Assembly: GCA_007116445.1 (NCBI GenBank)
Contig: SKIM01000252.1
Coordinates: 1 to 15,185, forward strand
DNA: 15,185 nucleotides
Direction: 5' to 3'
Origin: Natronohydrobacter sp.
GTDB taxonomy: Bacteria; Pseudomonadota; Alphaproteobacteria; Rhodobacterales; Rhodobacteraceae
Position numbers and translations under genes: made by a program. Below the pieces are notes generated by a model that was given only the letters and a program-made list of their open reading frames with translations, was not told the DNA's origin and searched no databases. Positions 6,582 to 13,133 of this stretch are shown one piece after another; positions within the stretch are counted from its first letter, which is position 1, and every line of letters begins with the position of its first letter.

Positions 6582-6609
6582 GGAAATAGGGAAGTTCAGG
6601 GAGCGAGAC

Positions 6610-8286
6610 ATGACCTTCAAGACCGATATCGAAATTGCGCGTGCAGCGCAGAAGAAACCCATTCAGGACATCGGAGCCCGGCTAGGCATCCCGCCCGAGC
6701 ACCTGCTGCCTTTTGGCCATGACAAGGCCAAGGTCAGCCAGGAATTCGTGGCCGATGCGCGGGGACGCGCGCGCGGCAAGCTGATCCTCGTCACGGCAAT
6801 CAACCCGACTCCGGCGGGCGAGGGTAAGACCACGACGACTGTGGGGCTGGGCGATGGGTTGAATGCGATCGGCAAGAAAGCCGCGATATGTATCCGCGAG
6901 GCCTCGCTGGGCCCGAATTTCGGAATGAAGGGCGGCGCTGCGGGCGGCGGTCATGCGCAGGTGGTGCCGATGGAGGATATGAACCTGCATTTCACAGGCG
7001 ATTTCCACGCGATCACCTCGGCGCATAACCTGCTTTCGGCAATGATCGACAACCACATCTATTGGGGCAATGAGCTGGAAATCGACGAACGCCGGATCAC
7101 GTGGCGGCGCGTGATGGACATGAATGACCGCGCGCTGCGTGATATGGTCGTCAATCTCGGCGGGGTTGCGAACGGCTTCCCGCGCCAGACAGGTTTTGAC
7201 ATCACTGTGGCCTCTGAGGTCATGGCGATCCTGTGTCTGGCCTCCGATCTGGACGATCTGCAAAGCCGTCTGGGTGATATCGTGGTTGCGTATCGTCGCG
7301 ACAAGACCCCGATCCATTGCCGCGATATCGGTGCAGAAGGCGCGATGACAGTGCTCCTGAAGGATGCGATGCAGCCCAATCTGGTGCAGACACTGGAAAA
7401 TAACCCCGCTTTCGTGCATGGTGGCCCTTTCGCAAATATCGCGCATGGCTGTAATTCGGTCGTCGCCACGCAAACGGCGCTGGGACTTGCGGATTATGTG
7501 GTCACCGAAGCCGGCTTCGGGGCTGATCTGGGTGCCGAGAAATTCTTCAACATCAAATGCCGCAAGGCCGGACTGAAACCCGCTGTCGCGGTGATCGTGG
7601 CGACTGTGCGGGCGATGAAGATGAATGGCGGCGTCGGGAAATCCGACCTTGGTTCGGAAAATGTAAGTGCTGTTCAGAAAGGCTGCCCGAATCTGGGCCG
7701 CCACATCGAAAATGTGAAATCCTTTGGGGTGCCCGTCATCGTGGCGATCAATCACTTCCATTCCGATACCGAAGCGGAAGTGCAGGCCGTGAAGGAATAT
7801 GTGGCCGGGCTTGGGGCCGAAGCTATCCTGTGCCGCCATTGGGCGGAAGGCTCGAAGGGGATTACGGAACTGGCGACGCGGGTGGCGGAGCTGGCCGACG
7901 GAGATCATGCGCAATTCGCGCCGCTCTATGGCGACGAAATGCCCCTCTTCGAGAAGATCCAGACGATTGCGCGGCGCATCTACCGCGCTGACGATATTCT
8001 GGTCGATGCGAAAACCCGGAATCAGCTGAAAGAATGGGAAGCTGCGGGTTATGGGGGATTGCCAATCTGTATGGCGAAGACGCAGTATTCTTTTACCACG
8101 GATCCGGGTCTGCGCGGCGCGCCGATAAACCATTCTGTGCCTGTGCGTGAAGTCCGGCTGTCTGCGGGGGCGGGGTTCATCGTGGCGATCTGTGGAGAGA
8201 TCATGACCATGCCGGGCCTGCCGCGTAAACCCGCAGCTGAGACAATCCGGTTCAATGAAGCGGGTGTGATCGAGGGGTTGTTCTGA
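6610..8286 (+). CDS. fhs: Formate-tetrahydrofolate ligase
   Basis: This 558-residue cytoplasmic enzyme joins formate to tetrahydrofolate using ATP, giving 10-formyl-THF; the reaction is reversible. The phosphate-binding loop is at 66-76 (PTPAGEGKTTT, K73). Other family signatures are EASLGPNFGMKGGAAGGG shortly after it and GEIMTMPGLPRKPAA near the C-terminus. The length matches the usual 555-560 residues. The start at 6610 has AGGGAG six bases upstream. An upstream in-frame start at 6424 would place the asd terminator inside the coding region, so it is rejected. A leader of about 145 bases lies between that terminator and the start. With folD downstream it forms a one-carbon module: in heterotrophic marine alphaproteobacteria, FolD and Fhs can oxidise methyl-derived carbon to formate and recover ATP, or run the other way for purine synthesis. 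Confidence 0.97.
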   Translation: MTFKTDIEIARAAQKKPIQDIGARLGIPPEHLLPFGHDKAKVSQEFVADARGRARGKLILVTAINPTPAGEGKTTTTVGLGDGLNAIGKKAAICIREASLGPNFGMKGGAAGGGHAQVVPMEDMNLHFTGDFHAITSAHNLLSAMIDNHIYWGNELEIDERRITWRRVMDMNDRALRDMVVNLGGVANGFPRQTGFDITVASEVMAILCLASDLDDLQSRLGDIVVAYRRDKTPIHCRDIGAEGAMTVLLKDAMQPNLVQTLENNPAFVHGGPFANIAHGCNSVVATQTALGLADYVVTEAGFGADLGAEKFFNIKCRKAGLKPAVAVIVATVRAMKMNGGVGKSDLGSENVSAVQKGCPNLGRHIENVKSFGVPVIVAINHFHSDTEAEVQAVKEYVAGLGAEAILCRHWAEGSKGITELATRVAELADGDHAQFAPLYGDEMPLFEKIQTIARRIYRADDILVDAKTRNQLKEWEAAGYGGLPICMAKTQYSFTTDPGLRGAPINHSVPVREVRLSAGAGFIVAICGEIMTMPGLPRKPAAETIRFNEAGVIEGLF

Positions 8287-8300
8287 CACGATCGGGCTGG

Positions 8301-8330
8301 CGTGCGGCGCTCGCGCGGCTGCGCCGCACG
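8301..8330 (+). terminator. Strong GC-rich hairpin after fhs
   Basis: Perfect 10-base arms CGTGCGGCGC (8301-8310) and GCGCCGCACG (8321-8330) enclose a 10-base loop, starting 14 bases after the fhs stop. No T-run follows, so it may be a poor terminator, an mRNA 3'-end stabiliser or a processing site. Confidence 0.55.
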
Positions 8331-8371
8331 TCGCCCCGCCCACCATCCCGCAGGCCCGCGCCTGTGCCGCA

Positions 8372-8399
8372 TTGCAACACAGCGGATGTGGCGCTAGGG
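8372..8399 (+). promoter_or_regulatory. Candidate promoter of the chorismate mutase-folD unit
   Basis: TTGCAA (8372-8377) and CTAGGG (8394-8399) are separated by 16 bases, and CTAGGG ends 34 bases before the start codon at 8434. The layout matches the candidate asd promoter. It lies between the fhs hairpin and the gene, so the pair could be transcribed apart from fhs. This is a pattern match only. Confidence 0.35.
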
Positions 8400-8433
8400 A
8401 AGCTGCGTGGTGGATGTCACAAGAGGAGCCGCG

Positions 8434-8745
8434 ATGCGCCCCCCGTCAGACTGTCAGAACATGACTGAATTGCGTGCCGAGATTGACCGACTGGATTGTG
8501 AAATCATGGCGCTTCTGGTCGCGCGTATGGGGTATATCGACCGTGCTATTGCCCTGAAATCTGAAGTCGGATTGCCAGCGCGGATTGAGGACAGGGTGCA
8601 TGAAGTGCTCGAAAATGCCCGTCAGCAGGCCGCTGCGCAGGGGTTTGATCCTGATCTGGCCGAGGCGCTTTGGTCGCGTCTGGTCGAGTGGTCGATTGCG
8701 CGCGAGGAGCGTGTTCTGGGCAATGATGAAGAAGGAAAGACATGA
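8434..8745 (+). CDS. AroQ-fold chorismate mutase, PchB-like
   Basis: This small 103-residue all-helical protein would convert chorismate to prephenate for phenylalanine and tyrosine. The AroQ pattern LRAEIDRLDCEIMALLVARM is at 13-32, followed by K42, R50 and R54. R14, R31 and K42 fall at the same positions as the active-site residues of Pseudomonas PchB, an isochorismate-pyruvate lyase, and the N-terminal PxDC and C-terminal W-x-IA also recall PchB. The position of PchB Q90 aligns with E91 here (REERV). Yeast-type mutases also use glutamate at the equivalent site. Plain mutase activity is the safer call; lyase activity is possible but no salicylate gene is nearby. The start at 8434 has AGAGGAG five bases upstream. 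The stop overlaps the folD start, so the two are translated together. It is a free-standing domain, not fused to prephenate dehydratase or dehydrogenase. Confidence 0.85.
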   Translation: MRPPSDCQNMTELRAEIDRLDCEIMALLVARMGYIDRAIALKSEVGLPARIEDRVHEVLENARQQAAAQGFDPDLAEALWSRLVEWSIAREERVLGNDEEGKT

Positions 8746-9635
8746 TGACTGCCACGATACTTGACGGGAAAGCCTTTGCCGCTGGTGTGCGGGCCAAAGT
8801 TGCAGGTCACGTTTCGCGCTTGCGCGACAGTTTTGGTGTGGTGCCTGGTCTGGCCGTTGTGCTGGTGGGCGAGGATCCGGCCAGCCAGGTCTATGTGCGT
8901 TCGAAAGGCAAGCAGACTGTGGAAGTCGGAATGGCATCTTTCGAACATCGCCTCGATGCGGCGACGTCCGAGACCGAATTGCTGGCGCTGATTTCGCAAT
9001 TGAATGAAGATCCGAAAATTCATGGGATTCTCGTGCAGTTGCCGCTGCCTTCTCATCTTGACTCCGATCTGGTGATCAATTCCATCAACCCGGCCAAGGA
9101 TGTGGACGGCTTTCACATTTCCAATGTCGGGCTGTTGGGCACTGGGCAGAAGTCGATGGTGCCCTGTACGCCGCTTGGCTGTCTGATGATGCTGCGCGCG
9201 CATCACGGTCAATTGTCGGGTCTTGATGCTGTTGTGGTCGGTCGCTCGAATATTGTCGGCAAGCCCATGGCGCAGCTTTTGCTGGGCGATAGCTGCACGG
9301 TCACCATTGCGCATTCACGCACGCGCGATCTGGCCGAGACTTGCCGCCGCGCGGATATTCTTGTCGCGGCCGTGGGGCGGCCGGAGATGATCCCGGGCGA
9401 CTGGATCAAGCCCGGCGCGACAGTCATTGATGTCGGTATCAATCGGATTGCTGCAGGCGACAAGACGCGGCTTGTGGGCGATGTGCATTTCGACAGCGCC
9501 GCGAAAGTTGCAGGCGCGATTACGCCTGTGCCCGGTGGCGTAGGCCCGATGACCATTGCCTGTCTGCTCGCAAATACTGTCACGGCGGCCTGCCGCGCAC
9601 ATGGGCTGGACGAACCCGAAGAGCTGACGGTCTGA
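8742..9635 (+). CDS. folD: Methylenetetrahydrofolate dehydrogenase / methenyltetrahydrofolate cyclohydrolase
   Basis: This 297-residue bifunctional cytoplasmic enzyme oxidises 5,10-methylene-THF with NADP and hydrolyses the methenyl product to 10-formyl-THF, the substrate or product of Fhs encoded upstream. The catalytic lysine K55 is in YVRSKGKQ (51-58). Q99 in VQLPLP and D122 in KDVDGF complete the active site. PCTPLG is at 141-146, the dinucleotide-binding GRSNIVGKP at 167-175, and PVPGGVGPMT at 262-271. Two adjacent ATG codons (8742 and 8745) could start translation. The second gives K54, Q98 and D121, the same numbers as the E. coli enzyme from memory. The first overlaps the chorismate mutase stop. 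AAGGAAAG upstream serves either. The gene ends six bases from the convergent ATPase gene, with a hairpin just inside that gene. Confidence 0.97.
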   Translation: MMTATILDGKAFAAGVRAKVAGHVSRLRDSFGVVPGLAVVLVGEDPASQVYVRSKGKQTVEVGMASFEHRLDAATSETELLALISQLNEDPKIHGILVQLPLPSHLDSDLVINSINPAKDVDGFHISNVGLLGTGQKSMVPCTPLGCLMMLRAHHGQLSGLDAVVVGRSNIVGKPMAQLLLGDSCTVTIAHSRTRDLAETCRRADILVAAVGRPEMIPGDWIKPGATVIDVGINRIAAGDKTRLVGDVHFDSAAKVAGAITPVPGGVGPMTIACLLANTVTAACRAHGLDEPEELTV

Positions 9636-9641
9636 CCACGC

Positions 9642-12293
9642 TCACCCGCGCGCCGCCAGTTGCTTCCAGCGCCGGGCGGCGTGCTTGTCGAATTCCAGCA
9701 CGATCAGCAGCGCCACGCCCGCAAGCGCGCATTGTGCAATCTGCCAAGGGCTGAGGGCGACTGTGTCGAAGAGCGTCTGCATGATGGGCAGGTAAGTGAA
9801 CCCGGCCTGCAGCACGATGACCACGCCGACCGCGATCAGCACGGCGGGTGTGCCTTTCGTGCCCTGCCAGCTGAGCGACCAGCCGTGACGATAGCGCACG
9901 GAAAAGAGGTAGAACACTTCCATCGCGACAAGTGTGTTGAGCGCCATGGTCCGCGCGGCCTCAACAGATAGCCCTTGCGCCTGTGCGAGCATGAACTGGC
10001 CGAAAATGCCGATGGCAAAGAGCACAGAGACCAGCATCACCCGCCACAGGATAAACCGCGACAGGATGGGCGCATCGGCGCGGCGGGGTTTTTGCTGCAT
10101 GATGGTTTTTTCGGGCGGCTCGAAAGCCAGAGACATCGCCAGCGCCACCGAAGAGACCATATTCACCCACAGAATCTGCAAGGGCGTGATCGGCAGCATC
10201 AACCCAAAGAGTACAGCGATGATCAGCGAGATCGACTCGCCGCCATTTACCGGCAGCAGGAAGGTGATGACTTTCTTGAGATTTGCATAGACCGTGCGGC
10301 CCTGTTTGACCGCCTCGGCGATGGAGGCGAAATTGTCGTCGGCGAGCACGAAATCCGATGCCTCGCGGGCGGCTTCCGACCCCTTCAACCCCATGGCGAT
10401 CCCGGCATCTGCACGCTTGAGCGCTGGTGCGTCATTCACCCCGTCGCCGGTCATCGCCACCACGGCCCCGCGCGCCTGCAGGGCTGTGACGAGCCGCAGC
10501 TTGTGCTCGGGGCTGGTGCGGGCGAAAATATCCGTGCGCCGGATCGCGGATTCCAGCGCGGCATCGTCCATCTGGTCGATATCAGCCCCGGTCAGTGCGT
10601 TGTCGCATTGCGCAAGCCCGATCTGGCGACCGATTGCGGTGGCCGTGCCTGCGTGATCGCCAGTGATCATCTTCACCGAGATCCCCGCGCGATGACATTC
10701 GGCCACCGCGGCAATCGCCTCGTCGCGTGGCGGGTCGATCAGGCCGACCAGCGCGAGCAGGGTCAACCCGTCAGCGATCGTGTCGTGATCCAGCGCGCCG
10801 TCATGCACTTTCTGCGCCAGCGCGAGCACGCGCTGACCTTGCTGCGCGACCTCTGCGCTGGCACAGTCCCAATAGGCGCGGTCAAGAGCCTCGGGGCCGT
10901 TCTTGCCCATCTGGTCGCGGCAGAGGTCAAGCACCCGCTCCGGTGCGCCTTTCAGCAGCACCAGCCCGTCATGCTGCACCGCCATATACCGGGTCCGCGC
11001 GTCGAAAGGCAGGCTGGCGTCAGGGCGCGGGCGCTGGCCGAGATCCGTGCCGAGCTTTGCGGCGAAGGCCAGTAGCGCGCCTTCCATCGGATCGCCCTCG
11101 ACGCGCCAGCCCTTGTCGCCTTGCACCAGCGCGGCCGTGTTGCAAAGTGCTGCGACCTGCGCCACCGGGCTCAGCGCCTGTGGATCGGCGCCTTCGACGG
11201 AGCCTTCGGGCGCATAGCCCTGTCCGGTGACGCGTAAAGTTTCGCGTGGCGTTACCACTGAAGCTACCATCATTTCATTGCGCGTCAATGTGCCGGTCTT
11301 GTCCGAGCAGATGGTGGAGACCGCGCCCAGCGTCTCGATGATCGGAAGGCGGCGGATGATCGCGTTGCGCCGCGCCATGCTCTGCACCCCGATGGCGAGT
11401 GTCACCGTCAGCACCGCGGGCAGACCTTCGGGGATGGCGGCCACAAACAGGCCCACCACCACCATGAAGGCTTCGGAAAAGGCCATGTCGCGCAGGAACA
11501 GCATCACGCCCAGCAGAAGCGTCGACAGCGCCATGATGAAGCCCGTCAGGTATTTCGCGAACAGCTCCATCTGTTGCACAAGCGGGGTTTTCAGCGTCTG
11601 GACATCGGCCATCATCGTGCTGATTCGCCCGATTTCCGTGGCCTTGCCCGTCGCGGTGACAACGCTTGTGCCGGTGCCCTCGGTCACCATCGCGCCGCTG
11701 AAGGCCATGCAGCTGCGGTCGCCCAGTGCGGATTGTCGGTCCACCGGGTCAAGCGCCTTGCGCACTGGCTCGGATTCGCCGGTCAGAAGCGCCTCGTCGA
11801 TATTCAGCCCGGCAAGCTCGATCAGGCGCATATCGGCAGGCACGCGGTCGCCTGCTTCAAGGAATACGATATCGCCGGGGACGAGATCGGTGCCGGGGAT
11901 CGCCATGCGCTCGCCTGCGCGGATGACATTGGCCTTGGGGGCCAGCATGTCGCGCAGGGCGTCAAGCGCGGCTTCCGCCTTTCCTTCCTGCACGAAACCG
12001 ATCACGGCATTGATGATGACCACGGCCATGATCACACCGGTATCGATCCAGTGCCCTAGCGCGGCCGTGATCAGCGCCGCCGCGATCAACACCAGGATCA
12101 GCAGGTTGTTGAACTGCCGCGCCAGCCGCGCAAGCGGGCCGGGGCGGGGGGCGTCGGGCAGTTTGTTGGGGCCATGCTCGGCCAGAAGCGCCTTGGCGCG
12201 GGCAGGGGCCAAGCCTTCGGGGGTGGTGGCGTGGTCTTCGAGCACGGCGTCGGCAGGGCTGGCCCAGGGGGCGCGATCGTGGGGCTTGGTCAT
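9642..12293 (-). CDS. P2-type cation-transporting ATPase, ion uncertain
   Basis: This 883-residue inner-membrane pump has the full P-type layout: N-terminal cation-ATPase domain (about 12-75), actuator with TGES (171-174), phosphorylated D331 in DKTGTLT, nucleotide-binding domain with KGAPER (448-453), hinge TGDGVND (615-621), and a C-terminal membrane domain to about 868. Helix M4 has PEGLP (288-292) and M5 has N683 and E686, as in calcium pumps. In M6, however, the usual N-L-V-T-D reads N711-M-V-S-S715, so the aspartate equivalent to SERCA D800 is missing. Calcium transport is therefore doubtful; manganese, sodium or another ion is possible. No heavy-metal domain or CPC motif is present, so it is not a copper or zinc pump. 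Its ATG overlaps the dehydrogenase stop in ATGA (12290-12293), which implies translational coupling. The gene converges with folD. Confidence 0.9.
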   Translation of the reverse strand: MTKPHDRAPWASPADAVLEDHATTPEGLAPARAKALLAEHGPNKLPDAPRPGPLARLARQFNNLLILVLIAAALITAALGHWIDTGVIMAVVIINAVIGFVQEGKAEAALDALRDMLAPKANVIRAGERMAIPGTDLVPGDIVFLEAGDRVPADMRLIELAGLNIDEALLTGESEPVRKALDPVDRQSALGDRSCMAFSGAMVTEGTGTSVVTATGKATEIGRISTMMADVQTLKTPLVQQMELFAKYLTGFIMALSTLLLGVMLFLRDMAFSEAFMVVVGLFVAAIPEGLPAVLTVTLAIGVQSMARRNAIIRRLPIIETLGAVSTICSDKTGTLTRNEMMVASVVTPRETLRVTGQGYAPEGSVEGADPQALSPVAQVAALCNTAALVQGDKGWRVEGDPMEGALLAFAAKLGTDLGQRPRPDASLPFDARTRYMAVQHDGLVLLKGAPERVLDLCRDQMGKNGPEALDRAYWDCASAEVAQQGQRVLALAQKVHDGALDHDTIADGLTLLALVGLIDPPRDEAIAAVAECHRAGISVKMITGDHAGTATAIGRQIGLAQCDNALTGADIDQMDDAALESAIRRTDIFARTSPEHKLRLVTALQARGAVVAMTGDGVNDAPALKRADAGIAMGLKGSEAAREASDFVLADDNFASIAEAVKQGRTVYANLKKVITFLLPVNGGESISLIIAVLFGLMLPITPLQILWVNMVSSVALAMSLAFEPPEKTIMQQKPRRADAPILSRFILWRVMLVSVLFAIGIFGQFMLAQAQGLSVEAARTMALNTLVAMEVFYLFSVRYRHGWSLSWQGTKGTPAVLIAVGVVIVLQAGFTYLPIMQTLFDTVALSPWQIAQCALAGVALLIVLEFDKHAARRWKQLAARG
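9648..9684 (+). terminator. Hairpin at the folD/ATPase convergent junction
   Basis: GCGCGCCGCC (9648-9657) pairs with GGCGGCGTGC (9675-9684) with one G-T wobble, around a 17-base loop, starting 13 bases after the folD stop. It lies inside the 3' coding end of the ATPase on the other strand. There is no long T-run (TTGTC follows), so it could halt or stabilise the folD transcript only weakly. Confidence 0.4.
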
Positions 12294-13042
12294 GGGGCGG
12301 TGTAGCCCCCATCGACCAGATGATAGCTTCCCGTGATGAAACTCGCGCGGTCCGAGAGCAGAAACAGCGTCAGGCCCGAGACTTCCGCCACAGTGCCGAT
12401 CCGGCCCATCGGATGCAGCCCCGCCAGCCCGTCGAGCATCTCTTGGCTCAGGTTATTGGTTAGCAGCGGCGTCGCAATGAAGGCCGGGCCGACCGCGTTG
12501 ATGCGGATGTTCTTTTGCGCATATTCCATCGCAGCGGTCTTGGTCAGCCCCTGCAATGCGTGTTTGCTTGCCACATAGGCGGAGGAATTGGCGAAGCCCA
12601 CGGAGCCCAGGATCGACGACATGTTGACAATCGCGCCCCCGCCTGCGCGTTCCATCGCCCGGATTTGCGCGCGCATGCCGTAAAACACGCCGTTCAGGTT
12701 GACATTGATGACCTGATGCCAGGCGTCGAGCGGGTAGTCCCCCGTCTGGGCCTGCGCGCCGCCGATGCCTGCGTTGTTCACGGCCAGATGCAGCGCGCCG
12801 GTTTCAGCTTCCGCGAAATCGGCCAGCGCCTGCATCGCTTGCGGGTCGGACACATCGGCGGCGAAGCTCGCCGCCTTGCCGCCCCGGTCCATGATTTCCG
12901 CCGTCACCTTGTCACAGGCCGCGCGGTCCAGATCCGAGACGATGACATACGCGCCCGACAAGGCAAGTTCTTCGGCCACCGCTGTCCCGATGCCTGATGC
13001 GGCCCCGGTGACGATGGCGGTTTTTGCGGTGAAGTCGAACAT
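12290..13042 (-). CDS. Short-chain dehydrogenase/reductase (SDR)
   Basis: This 250-residue cytoplasmic oxidoreductase belongs to the classical SDR family. The cofactor loop TGAASGIG is at 12-19, D37 at the end of the second strand favours NAD(H) over NADP(H), NNAG is at 89-92, the catalytic serine is in the MSS segment (141-143), and the YxxxK pair is Y156 and K160. The C-terminal ITGSYHLVDGG matches the usual SDR ending. The substrate cannot be inferred; such proteins act on alcohols, sugars, 3-oxoacyl chains or steroids. The start at 13042 has GAGGAGG five bases upstream, and the longer frame from 13099 crosses the candidate promoter. The stop overlaps the start of the P-type ATPase gene. 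The two seem to be a unit separate from cysNC, with a CRP/FNR-like palindrome upstream. Confidence 0.9.
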   Translation of the reverse strand: MFDFTAKTAIVTGAASGIGTAVAEELALSGAYVIVSDLDRAACDKVTAEIMDRGGKAASFAADVSDPQAMQALADFAEAETGALHLAVNNAGIGGAQAQTGDYPLDAWHQVINVNLNGVFYGMRAQIRAMERAGGGAIVNMSSILGSVGFANSSAYVASKHALQGLTKTAAMEYAQKNIRINAVGPAFIATPLLTNNLSQEMLDGLAGLHPMGRIGTVAEVSGLTLFLLSDRASFITGSYHLVDGGYTAP

Positions 13043-13072
13043 CTGATCCTCCTCAAGCTGCGGGTCACGATG

Positions 13073-13114
13073 AGTATCGCATGGCCCCCGCGCCCGCACC
13101 TTGAGTTAGCTCAA
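13073..13114 (-). promoter_or_regulatory. Candidate CRP/FNR-type regulated promoter of the SDR-ATPase pair
   Basis: TTGAG-N4-CTCAA (minus strand, 13114-13101) keeps the outer TTGA/TCAA of FNR boxes but has G/C at the fifth position, where FNR sites have T/A or C/G. GATACT (13078-13073) resembles a -10 element. A start site near 13066 would put the palindrome centre at about -41, the class II activator position. It lies within the 91 bases between cysNC and the dehydrogenase gene. Confidence 0.35.
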
Positions 13115-13133
13115 ACTCTTGCCCGAACCTCGG

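Noticed and set aside
6542..6603. A SAM-II or other known riboswitch before fhs
   Set aside because: The topology is suggestive, but the conserved loop bases of SAM-II, preQ1 and folate riboswitches that I know are not present. It is therefore reported only as an unassigned candidate.
6424..6609. An upstream in-frame start for fhs, adding 62 residues
   Set aside because: It would translate through the asd terminator and the leader, adds residues foreign to the family, and lacks the clear ribosome site found before 6610.
6682..8346. A 554-codon minus-strand open frame antisense to fhs
   Set aside because: fhs is beyond doubt on the plus strand. The antisense product is rich in histidine and arginine, with no domain or signature I recognise, and looks like a codon-bias shadow.
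9975..12336. Two long plus-strand open frames (9975-11075 and 11227-12336) antisense to the P-type ATPase
   Set aside because: Both have low-complexity, Ser/Arg- or Arg/His-rich translations with no family signature, and they lie opposite an intact ATPase with all motifs.
13101..13114. A definite FNR box
   Set aside because: The fifth base of each half-site is wrong for FNR and FnrL consensus sites. It is kept only as a CRP/FNR-like candidate.
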